Source: Hymenobacter glacieicola (lineage in GTDB: Bacteria; Bacteroidota; Bacteroidia; Cytophagales; Hymenobacteraceae). Taken from it: a DNA stretch of 40,448 bases. The DNA is taken from the NCBI RefSeq assembly GCF_014640315.1, contig NZ_BMGS01000018.1, positions 1-40,448 of the forward strand. Reading direction: 5' to 3'. Within the stretch, counting starts at the first letter, position 1, and each line of letters starts with the position of its first letter. The translations under genes and the position numbers were made by a program. Shown here in pieces: positions 15,999 through 23,819 of the stretch. The notes beneath the pieces are model-generated. The model did no database searches, had not been told where the DNA came from, and saw only the letters and a list, made by a program, of their open reading frames with translations.

Positions 15999-16994
15999 TT
16001 ATTTAGCCGCCAGAATTTGCTTCAGTTCCGTCGCGCTGACGGTGAGCAGGCCGACCTTGGGCAGGCGCTGAGTTAGTGTGCGCCAGTTGGCATCTTGCCG
16101 GAAAATAGGCCCCAGCAGCTTGATGGCCTGGGGCACCTGCTGCTTATTGGCCAAGCTGATGGCGTGCCAGTACTTCATTTCCAGGTTCTGCGGAAACAGC
16201 TTTTCGGCGGCCTCGTACTCGCGGATAGCCCCGGGTACGTCATTCTTTTCCACGGCCAGGTCGCCGGCGTTCATGTGCTCGTAGGCGCGGTGCAGGCGCA
16301 GCAGGCGGGCCAATTCCTTGAGGGGCTCAGCGGCATCATCTACCCGCAAATCAATGGCGCGGTCTTCCCAGACGCCCGCGCCGGGCGTGGCCCGCACCAC
16401 TAGCAGCGCCGCCGACTGCCGCCCCCGGATGTCGCCGCCGGCGGCCTGAGCCGCCTCCAGGGCCGCCACTACCCGCTCGGCGAAGGGGAGCTTGGTGTTT
16501 TGCTCGTAGGCCTTGGCCATGGCGGCGGGCACCGTGTTAGTGAGCATCATGTTGGCCTGCACCGAAAACTGCGCACCCTGCTGGTGGCCGGCCATGTCGA
16601 TGCACTTGCTGCCAGTGTGGGTAGCAACGCGGCCCTGGTTGTCGATGATGGCCACCTGCCGCACGTCGCGGCCTTCGTCGGTGCGCAGCAGCTCATCCAG
16701 GGCCTGCTGGGCCGATTTTCCGCTTTTCAGCAGGGCCAGCCCCCGCGGACCAAAGGATTTGTTGGTGAAGGACTGGGTGGCCACGGCCCCTACCCCCGCC
16801 TCGGCCCAGCTAACGCTGGTACCCACTGAAAACCAATGGCTTTGCACGGCCACGGCCAGGTCACCGGTTTGTGGGTCACGGGCCACAATGCTGTAGGTGT
16901 GGGCCAGTGGATCGGAAGCGGTGTATACTTGGGCGGCCGCGGGGCGGGTTAGCAGCGTCAGGACCAGAGGAAAGAGAAAAGCGAGTCGTTTCAT
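15999..16994 (-). CDS. Secreted DUF1028 protein with TPR-like C-terminus
   Basis: A 331-aa product with a signal peptide (MKRLAFLFPLVLTLL...AAAQ). Residues about 31-225 match the DUF1028 pattern: HTYSIVARDPQTGDLAVAVQ, VGTSVSWAEAGVGAVATQ, FTNKSFGPRGLALL, GSKCIDMAGH and QANMM. The family belongs to the Ntn-hydrolase-like fold, but its reaction is not established. The C-terminal 90 residues (HRAYEHMNAGDLAVEKND, AIREYEAAEKLFPQN, YWHAISLANKQ) form TPR-like helix pairs. It is the first of the minus-strand genes in this block; 312 nt lie between its start and the ABC operon. Confidence 0.88.
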   Translation of the reverse strand: MKRLAFLFPLVLTLLTRPAAAQVYTASDPLAHTYSIVARDPQTGDLAVAVQSHWFSVGTSVSWAEAGVGAVATQSFTNKSFGPRGLALLKSGKSAQQALDELLRTDEGRDVRQVAIIDNQGRVATHTGSKCIDMAGHQQGAQFSVQANMMLTNTVPAAMAKAYEQNTKLPFAERVVAALEAAQAAGGDIRGRQSAALLVVRATPGAGVWEDRAIDLRVDDAAEPLKELARLLRLHRAYEHMNAGDLAVEKNDVPGAIREYEAAEKLFPQNLEMKYWHAISLANKQQVPQAIKLLGPIFRQDANWRTLTQRLPKVGLLTVSATELKQILAAK

Positions 16995-17294
16995 AGGCTA
17001 AAGCAAGGAAGAATAGCGGCACGGCGCAAATTCCAGAGCTCCTATCCTTCCCCGCAAGCAAACACCCCGTGTCAATGCGGCGCTGCACGCCTGAACCGAC
17101 AACCTCTGGGCACTGAAACGGTAACCATTAGGGGCCGAGCTGTTTTCGCTACCTTCTGGTCTGTCGCGCTACTTCGTTGGCAGGCCCGAGCCAAGCTGCT
17201 GTTCACCCGTAATGCCTGCACAAGCTGGCGTATTTCTTGGGTAGTGGCGCTCACTGAGTTTCAGCCCTAAAGGCGCATTGTTGTGTTTTGACCC
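16995..17294. other. Spacer between DUF1028 gene and ABC importer operon
   Basis: About 300 nt between divergent starts. I see no terminator and no convincing gene; a 60-codon minus-strand frame (17072-17254) was considered and rejected. It should carry the promoter of the DUF1028 gene, but no clear TAnnTTTG box is visible for it. Confidence 0.5.
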
Positions 17295-17301
17295 TACCTT
17301 G
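17295..17301 (+). promoter_or_regulatory. Candidate -7 box of ABC importer operon
   Basis: TACCTTG, one base short of the Bacteroidota TAnnTTTG box, ends 5 nt before the ATG at 17307. If real, the mRNA would be almost leaderless. No matching -33 TTG at the usual distance. Confidence 0.35.
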
Positions 17302-17306
17302 AGGCC

Positions 17307-18380
17307 ATGCTCCCAATTACCCCCGTGATTGAGGCCCGAGGCCTTACCAAGCACTACGGTCCGCAGGTGGTGGTGCAGGACGTGTCCTTTGCCCTTCAGC
17401 CCGGCGAAACACTGGTGCTGCTGGGGCCGAGCGGCTGCGGCAAAACTACGTTGCTGCGCATGCTCAACCGCCTGGTGGAGCCCGATGCCGGCTCTGTGCT
17501 GGTGCACGGCCGGGATGTGCAGGCCCAGCCCGCCGAGCAATTACGCCGCGGCATCGGCTACGTGATTCAGCAAGTGGGGCTCCTGCCCCACTACACGGTA
17601 GCGGAAAATGTGGCGGTAGTGCCGCGCCTGCTAGGCCGGCCGCCAACGGAGGTAGCGACCCGCACAACGGAGCTGCTCACGCGCCTGCATCTGCCGCCCG
17701 AGCGTTTCGCCGGGTTGTACCCGCACCAGCTTTCCGGCGGGCAGCAGCAACGGGTGGGCTTGGCCCGCGCCCTGGCCGCCGACCCGCCCCTGGTATTGCT
17801 GGACGAACCCTTCGGAGCCCTTGACCCCATCACCCGGGCCAGCATCCGGCGGGAGTTCCGGGAACTGCCCGAGCTGCAGCGCAAAACCGTGGTGCTGGTC
17901 ACGCACGATGTCACGGAGGCCTTCGAGTTGGCCGACCAAATTTTGCTGCTCGAGGCGGGCCGGGTACAGCAGCTGGGTGCCCCGCGCGACTTACTTTTTC
18001 GGCCGGCCAATGGCTTTGTGCGGAGCTTCTTCGCCACTGAGCGCCTGGGCCTGCAACTGCGCACTATCCAGCTAGCCGACATAATGACAGATGTACTTAC
18101 GCAACCTACTACTCATCGTATAACTAATTATAAGTCAGATGTAAATATAGTTTCACCTAGTGTATCAGTTCATTCCATATTGGAGCTACTGAGCCAGCCT
18201 AGCGCCTCCCCAACCAGCCCCGAACTGTCGCCTACCACCCTCAGTCCGGGCGCGGCAACGGAGCCGGCCCAATGGTTTCAGCTTGCCCCACCGACTGATG
18301 TAGCGGGTCCGTTTCTGCTCTCCTACTCGAGTGTGATGTCGGCTTTTGGCCGCGCGCTCCACCGCCTAACCACCGCATGA
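17307..18380 (+). CDS. ABC transporter ATP-binding protein (OpuCA/EgtV-like)
   Basis: The 357-aa ATPase of an importer for quaternary amines or related zwitterions (glycine betaine, carnitine, choline or ergothioneine type). Motifs are intact: Walker A GPSGCGKT (40-47), Q-loop IQQVGLLPHYTVAEN, signature LSGGQQQRVGLARAL (from 142), Walker B LVLLDEPFGALDP and switch His200 in VTHDVTEAFELAD. Instead of the two full CBS domains of OpuCA/ProV there is a short tail (about 255-357). It has one CBS-like stretch (IVSPSVSVHSILELL ... FLLSYSSVMSAFGRAL) and a Pro/Ser/Thr linker. The DNA for residues about 258-293 (18078-18186) is markedly AT-rich compared with its surroundings. The gene overlaps the permease gene by 4 nt (ATGA). 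Confidence 0.92.
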   Translation: MLPITPVIEARGLTKHYGPQVVVQDVSFALQPGETLVLLGPSGCGKTTLLRMLNRLVEPDAGSVLVHGRDVQAQPAEQLRRGIGYVIQQVGLLPHYTVAENVAVVPRLLGRPPTEVATRTTELLTRLHLPPERFAGLYPHQLSGGQQQRVGLARALAADPPLVLLDEPFGALDPITRASIRREFRELPELQRKTVVLVTHDVTEAFELADQILLLEAGRVQQLGAPRDLLFRPANGFVRSFFATERLGLQLRTIQLADIMTDVLTQPTTHRITNYKSDVNIVSPSVSVHSILELLSQPSASPTSPELSPTTLSPGAATEPAQWFQLAPPTDVAGPFLLSYSSVMSAFGRALHRLTTA

Positions 18381-19948
18381 ACATTCTGACGGAGCTATTT
18401 ACTTTCTGGCAGGCTCAGGCCGATAAGCTCGGTCAGCAAACCCTGCAGCACATCGGGCTAACGGCCCTGGCCCTGGTGTTGGGCGTAGGGGCCGGGGTGC
18501 CGTTGGGGGTGCTGCTCAGCCGCCGGCCCGGGCTGGCGCCCTGGGTGCTGGGCGGGGCCGGGGTGCTGCAAACAGTGCCGAGCATTGCCCTGCTGGGCTT
18601 CCTGATTCCGGTGCTGGGCATTGGGTACCGGCCGGCTCTGCTGGCCCTATTTCTATACTCCTTGCTGCCCATCATCCGCAACACCCTGGCCGGCCTGCGC
18701 GGCGTGGATGCCGCCGTGGTAGACGCGGCCCGCGGTCTGGGCCTGACGGAGGGCCAGATTCTGCGGCAGTTAGAGCTGCCGCTGGCTCTGCCGGTGCTGC
18801 TGGCGGGCATCCGCACGGCGGCCGTTATCAACGTGGGGGTTGCCACGCTGGCCGCCTACGTGGCGGCCGGGGGCCTGGGCGAGTTTATCTTCGGCGGCAT
18901 TGCCCTAAACAACCCGGCTATGATTCTGGCGGGCGCCATTCCGGCCGCCGGGCTGGCCCTGCTGTTTGATGCGGCGCTGGCCGGCGTGCAGCATCTGACG
19001 GGCCGGCGCCTGGTGCGGGCCGGCCGAATTCTGCTGCTACTCTTACCCCTGCTGGCGGGCCTCTACGTGCTACCCCGGGCTACCAGCAAGCTGCTGGCCG
19101 GCTTCAGCCCCGAGTTTGTGGGCCGCTCCGACGGGCTGCCCGGCCTGCGCCGCACCTACGGGTTACGGCCCGCCTCGGTAGTGCTGGCCCCGGCCCTGGT
19201 CTACGAGGCCGTCCGCCACGGCGACGTGGACCTTATCGACGGCTACTCCACCGATGGCCGCATCCGGGCCTACGACCTGCAGGTGCTCCGCGACGACCGC
19301 CACGCCTTTCCGCCCTACCAGGCCGCGCCCGTGGTGCGGCAGCAGACGTTGCGGGCGCACCCGGAGCTGGCCGCCGTGCTGGGCCGCCTGGCCGGGCAGC
19401 TCTCCGATTCGGTGATGACGGAGCTAAACTACCGGGTTGACTACCGCCACGAAACGCCCCGGGCCGTGGCCGAAAGCTTTCTGCGCCGCCGCGGCCTGTG
19501 GCATCCGGCCCAGCTGGGCAACGGCGCTACCATCAAGCTGGGCTCCAAGATTTTTGGCGAGCAGTACATTCTGCTCGAACTGTATTCGGCTCTAATTCGG
19601 GGCTTTACCAACCTGCAGGTGGAAGCCAAAACCGGCTTGGGTGGCACCACCATCTGCGCCGAAGCACTCCGCACGGGCGCCATCGACATGTACCCGGAGT
19701 ACACCGGCACAGGCCTGCTGGTGGTACTGCAGCCCTCCGCAGCCCTGCTCGACTCCCTGGGTCCCGACCCGGCCGCCGTGCTCAACTACGTCCGCCACGA
19801 ATACCGCCGCCGCTACCACCTGGAATGGCTGGCTCCTATCGGCTTCAACAATACTTACGCCCTGCTCATGCGCCGGGAACAGGCTCGAAAACTCGGTATT
19901 ACTTCCATTTCTGAACTGAGTGCGTTTTTAGGTAGTAGCAGGAAGTGA
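18377..19948 (+). CDS. ABC permease fused to circularly permuted OpuC/EgtU-type substrate-binding domain
   Basis: A 523-aa product. Residues about 20-210 form a permease with five or six helices and the EAA-type loop (VDAARGLGLTEGQILRQLELPLALP, about 114-138), where the ATPase docks. A further helix (about 217-233) leads to the periplasmic domain. In normal OpuCC/EgtU proteins the order is: GSK-x-FTEQYIL...GLGGT...YPEYTGTGL...GFNNTYAL...ISDL, then ...DGLPGL...YSTDGR...FPPY...ELNYEVD. Here the second half comes first (SDGLPGLRRTYGL 251-263, DGYSTDGR 288-295, FPPYQAAPVV 311-320, TELNYRVD 348-355). The first half follows (TIKLGSKIFGEQYIL 385-399, GLGGTTIC 420-427, YPEYTGTGLL 439-448, GFNNTYALL 489-497, ISELSAFL 511-518). 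The cut falls between the usual ISDL helix and the FxxEF strand, and both halves look complete. The ligand is unknown. A convergent GT2 gene begins 34 nt further on. Confidence 0.9.
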   Translation: MNILTELFTFWQAQADKLGQQTLQHIGLTALALVLGVGAGVPLGVLLSRRPGLAPWVLGGAGVLQTVPSIALLGFLIPVLGIGYRPALLALFLYSLLPIIRNTLAGLRGVDAAVVDAARGLGLTEGQILRQLELPLALPVLLAGIRTAAVINVGVATLAAYVAAGGLGEFIFGGIALNNPAMILAGAIPAAGLALLFDAALAGVQHLTGRRLVRAGRILLLLLPLLAGLYVLPRATSKLLAGFSPEFVGRSDGLPGLRRTYGLRPASVVLAPALVYEAVRHGDVDLIDGYSTDGRIRAYDLQVLRDDRHAFPPYQAAPVVRQQTLRAHPELAAVLGRLAGQLSDSVMTELNYRVDYRHETPRAVAESFLRRRGLWHPAQLGNGATIKLGSKIFGEQYILLELYSALIRGFTNLQVEAKTGLGGTTICAEALRTGAIDMYPEYTGTGLLVVLQPSAALLDSLGPDPAAVLNYVRHEYRRRYHLEWLAPIGFNNTYALLMRREQARKLGITSISELSAFLGSSRK

Positions 19949-19982
19949 GTTATTCTGGCTCGGAGGCAAGACCGTTCACAGC

Positions 19983-20702
19983 TTACTTAGCACTACTACC
20001 TTTCTGCCTAATAAAACGTCGGTATAGCCGGATTAGGGTAGGTTGGGAAGCGCCTGCCCAGTGCAGAACGGTAATTAGCGTGAAAATGGACTGGAGGCGG
20101 AAAACCCCGTTTTCCCGGTACTTGCGGGCGGAGGTGACTACGGGCTGGGGCAATACTCGAAACGGGGCCTGCCGGCGCAGGCGGCCAATGATTTCCTGAT
20201 CTTCCATGACGAGCAGCTGCTCCCGGTAGCCGCCGGCCCGCTCGAACACGGACCGTTCGGCAAACAGGCTTTGGTCGCCGAACCGGATAAGGTCCACATC
20301 GAAGCGGGTAAACCAGGCATTCAGGCGCAGAAACCAGTGCGCATCATCGAACTGGAGGCGGAAGCAGCCGCTGCCCACGCCCCCGGCCACCGCCGCCCGA
20401 ATGTAAGACAGGAAGCCCGGCGGCGGGTAGGTGTCCGCGTGCAGGAAGTACAGGATCTGCCCCTGGGTGTGGGTCGCGCCGTGATTGAGCTGAGCGGCCC
20501 GTCCCCGCTGGGGGCACTGCAGCACCCGTGCCCCGGCAGCTTGCGCCACGGCCGCGGTACCGTCGGGGCTGGCGGCATCCACCACCAGCAGTTCGGTGGC
20601 TGGGCCGGCGGCCGCGCGCAGGTAGCCTAGCAGGTGGCTCAAACCCGCAGCTTCGTTGTAAGCCGGAATAATGATGCTGACCGAAGCAAGGGGCGTGCTC
20701 AA
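19983..20702 (-). CDS. GT2 glycosyltransferase, TIGR04283 type
   Basis: The protein matches the TIGR04283 family of small GT2 enzymes: VSIIIPAYNEA, LLVVDAASPDGTA, RGRAAQLNHGA, ILYFLHADT, GCFRLQFDD, FGDQSLF, MEDQEIIGRLRR and TSARKYRENG. Some members lie in arsenosugar or radical-SAM-linked loci; no such partner is present here. With the TTG at 20702 (LSTPLASVSIIIP) the length is 239 aa, which fits the family. The longer frame to 20795 adds 31 residues without family match, so I prefer the inner start, but it is uncertain. It is cytoplasmic or membrane-associated, with unknown acceptor, and converges on the ABC operon. Confidence 0.85.
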   Translation of the reverse strand: MSTPLASVSIIIPAYNEAAGLSHLLGYLRAAAGPATELLVVDAASPDGTAAVAQAAGARVLQCPQRGRAAQLNHGATHTQGQILYFLHADTYPPPGFLSYIRAAVAGGVGSGCFRLQFDDAHWFLRLNAWFTRFDVDLIRFGDQSLFAERSVFERAGGYREQLLVMEDQEIIGRLRRQAPFRVLPQPVVTSARKYRENGVFRLQSIFTLITVLHWAGASQPTLIRLYRRFIRQKGSSAK

Positions 20703-21058
20703 AAGAAAGGAAGCGGGTGAGGGCACAAGAACCGATATTTTGCCGTACCAACGCAAGCCCGCCCCCCTACCCTTGCGGACCGTTCGGTACGCCACCTTCT
20801 TGCTGGTTTCCTCACGACCGAAGCTTGTACGTTACGTTCCAGGCTTACCACTGCTATGCGCTGATTCTGAAAGACGATAGAAGCCTGCGCCTGGCAAGGC
20901 AGCCGTTTGGCTGCCCCAAATACCTCGCTAACTCGGCCCACGCCCCCATCGAGGCGACAGAAAAATTCTTGCGAATAGCTACCGTTTTGCGCCCCTGTAT
21001 CTGGGCCTACCCAGCAACAACGGGCTGAACCTATACTTCGTTACTTACTGCATCCCAT
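20703..21058. other. Spacer with no recognised gene
   Basis: About 355 nt between the GT2 gene and a palindromic element. Short frames exist on both strands but look like chance. No terminator or promoter box stands out. Confidence 0.5.
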
Positions 21059-21158
21059 GTCATCCGGAGCCGCGCCAAGGACCCTATCACACGTAAACGG
21101 TCATCGTGACAACGACTCGTTCAGGCGTGATAAGGTCTTTCGCCCGGCTTCGGATGAC
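21059..21158. repeat. Palindromic GTCATCC element, copy 2
   Basis: The ends are GTCATCCG (21059-21066) and CGGATGAC (21151-21158). Inside, AAGGACCCTATCAC pairs with GTGATAAGGTCTTT (21127-21140) apart from a few changes. It lies between surE and the GT2 gene. Confidence 0.8.
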
Positions 21159-21316
21159 AGCTTCCATAGGACGAGACCTACGAGAATGGGGCGGTAGTCA
21201 AGTTTAGTGCTTTATCGTATGCCTTGCACCCGCTATTCACTCCAACCAACGCTCTACCGCCCTGCTCAAGAGCATGTGCCAGAACTCTAGGCTGCAACAG
21301 GCGCCATTCAGGCTAA

Positions 21317-22186
21317 CTAGCCTAACCCTTCCGCCGATTCGCCTGACTCGGGCTGGGCGCTGCCCAGGTGCGGGGCCTCAGCGGCAACGCCTTGCGGGGT
21401 GGCGCTGAGCTGCCAGGAGGTGTTCATTTCGCGCAGGGCGTAGAGGGCCGTGAGGTCGAACTGGCAGGGCACAATGGAAATGTAGTTGTGGGCCAGGGCG
21501 TACTCGTCGGTATCCTGGCCTTGGTCCTCGTTCACGAAGTTGCCCAGCAGCCAGTAATAGGGCCGTTTATAGGGGTCGTAGCGTAAGTCGAACTCTTCCT
21601 GCCACTTGGCCCGGGCCTGGCGGCACAGCCGTGCGCCGGCAATGGGCTCCGCCGACTTCTTCGGAATGTTCACGTTCAGGGCCGTACCCTGGGGAATGCC
21701 GTGCGCCAGGGCCTGGCGGCACAGGTGCTCTACCCACTCCTCCACGTGGGAAAAATCGGCCCCGTGGCCGTAGTCGCACAAGGAAAAGCCAATGGCGGGC
21801 AGCCCCTCAATGGCCGCTTCAATGGCCGCCGACATGGTGCCGGAATACAGCACGTTCACGGAGGAGTTCGAGCCGTGGTTGATGCCCGACACCACCAGAT
21901 CGGGGCGGCGGTCCTTGAGTACGTGGTGTTTGGCCAGCTTTACGCAGTCGGCGGGCGTACCGCTGCATTCATAGGCTTCCACTCCTTCGAAAATAGTGTT
22001 TGGGTCGAGGCGCAGGGAGGAGCCGATGGTAATGGCGTGTCCCATGCCCGATTGGGGCGAATTGGGTGCCACGACCACCACCTCACCGATGCGGCGCATC
22101 ACGCGCACCAGCGTCGCAATGCCGGGGGCCGTGATGCCGTCGTCGTTGGAAATCAGAATAAGCGGTTGGCGGGTTGCAGCAGACAC
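21317..22186 (-). CDS. surE: 5'/3'-nucleotidase SurE
   Basis: SurE removes phosphate from nucleoside 5'- and 3'-monophosphates in a metal-dependent reaction in the cytoplasm, and is linked to stationary-phase survival. Visible features are the metal-binding SNDDG (residues 13-17), APNSPQSGMGHAITI, ECSGTPADCVKLA, DLVVSGINHGSN, YSGTMSAAIEA and the C-terminal TDEYALAHNYISIVP. I used the GTG at 22186 (MSAATRQPLILISNDDG); the TTG two codons upstream (22192) is the alternative. The product is 289 aa, longer than the usual 250-265 because of an Ala/Glu/Gly-rich tail. A TACTTTTA box (22232-22225, minus strand) could be part of its promoter. Confidence 0.95.
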   Translation of the reverse strand: MSAATRQPLILISNDDGITAPGIATLVRVMRRIGEVVVVAPNSPQSGMGHAITIGSSLRLDPNTIFEGVEAYECSGTPADCVKLAKHHVLKDRRPDLVVSGINHGSNSSVNVLYSGTMSAAIEAAIEGLPAIGFSLCDYGHGADFSHVEEWVEHLCRQALAHGIPQGTALNVNIPKKSAEPIAGARLCRQARAKWQEEFDLRYDPYKRPYYWLLGNFVNEDQGQDTDEYALAHNYISIVPCQFDLTALYALREMNTSWQLSATPQGVAAEAPHLGSAQPESGESAEGLG

Positions 22187-22331
22187 GGGCAAAAACAGTC
22201 AGTGAAACAAGTGGCAAGAGCGGGTAAAAGTAGGCCGAGGCCGTTGATCGGCCCAGCTCATCTGAACGTGCTAACGCCCCTCACGCCCACCGGGTTTTCA
22301 ACACTGCATTGTGCGCCTGCGTATAGCCCCC

Positions 22332-23027
22332 ATGCAACACCGCCTAGTTCCAGCCGTTAGCACCTTGGCTATTAGTCTATTAGTCGCCGGCCTGACCGGG
22401 TGCGACTCTACCACCACGCGCAACGCTACCGACCCGGGCACGCCGCCTTTTACGTCGGCGACGGGGGCGGCCGGGGCCTCGCCCGGTGGCGCTTCTGTAG
22501 CGCAGCAGGCCAGCGCCCCTACCCCCACGCCCGGTGCTCCTGTCCCCGATTCCCTGCACCTGCTAAGTCCGGGGCGGGCGGGCCGGCTGCGGCTCGGGAT
22601 GCGGGAGGAGCGCCTAAAGGAAGTGGTGCCGGCCAACCTGCTGCGCGCCACTACCTACCAGGACCAGGGTAAGACCCTGCCCGCCTACGAAATGCGCGAC
22701 GCCCAGCGCCCCGAGGCACCGCCCACGGTTCTGCACCTCATCGGCGACTCTTCCGCCGGGTTTCGCCTGCGCCGCATCCGCATCTACGATCCGCAGTATC
22801 GCACGGCCGAGGGCATTGGGGTGGGTTCTCCGTTTGGGGCGGCCCGTCAGAATTTGGGCCTCACCAAAGTGCGCGACACGCCAGCAGGCTTTGCGGCCGT
22901 ATCGGGCGAGGTGCAAATGGCCTGGCTTATTGACCCAAAGTCGTTGCCAGCCAAGCACCCGGCGGAAATCAGCTCGGCCGAAGTTCCGCCGGCCGCCCGA
23001 ATCACAGGGGTATTACTTTACCAGTAG
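22332..23027 (+). CDS. Putative lipoprotein, unknown function
   Basis: The ATG at 22332 (MQHRLVPAVSTLAISLL) gives a signal with lipobox LTGC (Cys24) and a product of 231 aa; a start at 22311 would add seven residues. A Thr/Pro/Ala-rich linker (about 25-75) precedes a folded region with GRLRLGMREERLKEVVPANLL, LHLIGDSSAGFRLRRIRIYDPQYR and GIGVGSPFGAARQNLGL. That arrangement reminds me of small lipoproteins whose repeats begin 'I.lGm....v', but I cannot assign a family. It is followed by the DoxX gene on the same strand, which has its own promoter-like site. Confidence 0.72.
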   Translation: MQHRLVPAVSTLAISLLVAGLTGCDSTTTRNATDPGTPPFTSATGAAGASPGGASVAQQASAPTPTPGAPVPDSLHLLSPGRAGRLRLGMREERLKEVVPANLLRATTYQDQGKTLPAYEMRDAQRPEAPPTVLHLIGDSSAGFRLRRIRIYDPQYRTAEGIGVGSPFGAARQNLGLTKVRDTPAGFAAVSGEVQMAWLIDPKSLPAKHPAEISSAEVPPAARITGVLLYQ

Positions 23028-23044
23028 CTGCGTTGGCGGGGCAG

Positions 23045-23074
23045 TTGCATTCCGCTGCAAATATTGTACTTTGG
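23045..23074 (+). promoter_or_regulatory. Candidate promoter of DoxX gene
   Basis: TTG (23045-23047), a 19-nt spacer, then TACTTTGG (23067-23074), close to the Bacteroidota TTG-N19-TAnnTTTG promoter. It ends 71 nt before the ATG. Confidence 0.55.
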
Positions 23075-23145
23075 CAACGCCGGATGTAGTCGCTTACTTC
23101 CCCATTGTTGAACTTATTCCGCCCCGGCTCGCTCCCAACTCGCCT

Positions 23146-23580
23146 ATGGCACTGTTTGCAAACCGCTACCGCACCCACGACCTAGGCCTGCTGCTGCTGC
23201 GCGTGGGCATTGGCGTGATGTTCACTATCCACGGTTACCCCAAGCTAACGGGCGGCCCTGAAGCCTGGACCCAAGTTGGCGGGGCCATGAAGCTGGTGGG
23301 CATTAACGTTGCTCCGGCCTTCTGGGGATTCCTGGCAGCCGTAGCGGAAGCCGTGGGCGGGCAGCTGATTGCCATTGGCCTGTTTTTCCGCTTTGCCTGC
23401 GTGCTGCTGCTAGGCACAATGATTATGGCCACCATCATGCACCTGAGCAGCGGCCACGACTTCAACACCTACTCCCACGCCCTGGAAGCGGCTTTCCTGT
23501 TCCTGGGCCTGGCCTTTGCCGGCCCGGGCAAATACAGCGTGGATCAGCTGCTGTTCCCGGCCCCGCGCCGCTTGTACTAG
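23146..23580 (+). CDS. DoxX family membrane protein
   Basis: A 144-aa integral membrane protein with four hydrophobic segments and the DoxX pattern near the N-terminus: LGLLLLRVGIGVMFTIHGYPKL, then WGFLAAVAEAVGGQLIAIGLFFR, a third helix (LLLGTMIMATIMHL) and HALEAAFLFLGLAFAGPGKYSVD. The start used is the ATG at 23146 (MALFANRYRTHD). A longer upstream frame overlaps the preceding lipoprotein gene and is not real. DoxX proteins are inner-membrane proteins linked to redox or quinone processes in a few cases; the function here is unknown. It converges on the dehydrogenase gene across a long hairpin. Confidence 0.9.
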   Translation: MALFANRYRTHDLGLLLLRVGIGVMFTIHGYPKLTGGPEAWTQVGGAMKLVGINVAPAFWGFLAAVAEAVGGQLIAIGLFFRFACVLLLGTMIMATIMHLSSGHDFNTYSHALEAAFLFLGLAFAGPGKYSVDQLLFPAPRRLY

Positions 23581-23711
23581 TGCTTGCAGCGCGCCTGATT
23601 GCGTTGCCCGGTTGTCGTTGCTGACGACGGGCACAAAGCAACGACGATTGGCAACGAGGCGCGGGCAGTTGCGCGCTACCCGCCTGCATAACGAAGCAAA
23701 CGGCGGTAACC

Positions 23712-23796
23712 AGCCGCCAGCACGAAGGCCCGTAAATCAGGCCCGCTATCCGACTAAGGGAGCGGGCCTGATTTACGGGCCTTCGTGCTGGCGGCT
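23712..23796. terminator. Very long perfect hairpin between convergent genes
   Basis: A 36-bp stem without a mismatch (23712-23747 with 23761-23796; outer end AGCCGCCAGCACGAAGG) and a 13-nt loop. It lies between DoxX (+) and the zinc dehydrogenase (-). There is no T run, so its role as terminator is inferred from position. Confidence 0.7.
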
Positions 23797-23819
23797 AATT
23801 ACGCAGGCAACTACGAGGC

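Noticed and set aside
17072..17254. A 60-codon minus-strand frame (SATTQEIRQLVQALRV...) in the spacer before the ABC operon
   Set aside because: The first part reads like a helix, but the second half is unstructured, the start is GTG and there is no motif or context. It may be a gene remnant, but I cannot support it.
20717..21028. A 103-codon plus-strand frame between the GT2 gene and surE
   Set aside because: Composition is rich in Cys, Pro and Arg without domain pattern, and it overlaps the GT2 start region. Probably chance.
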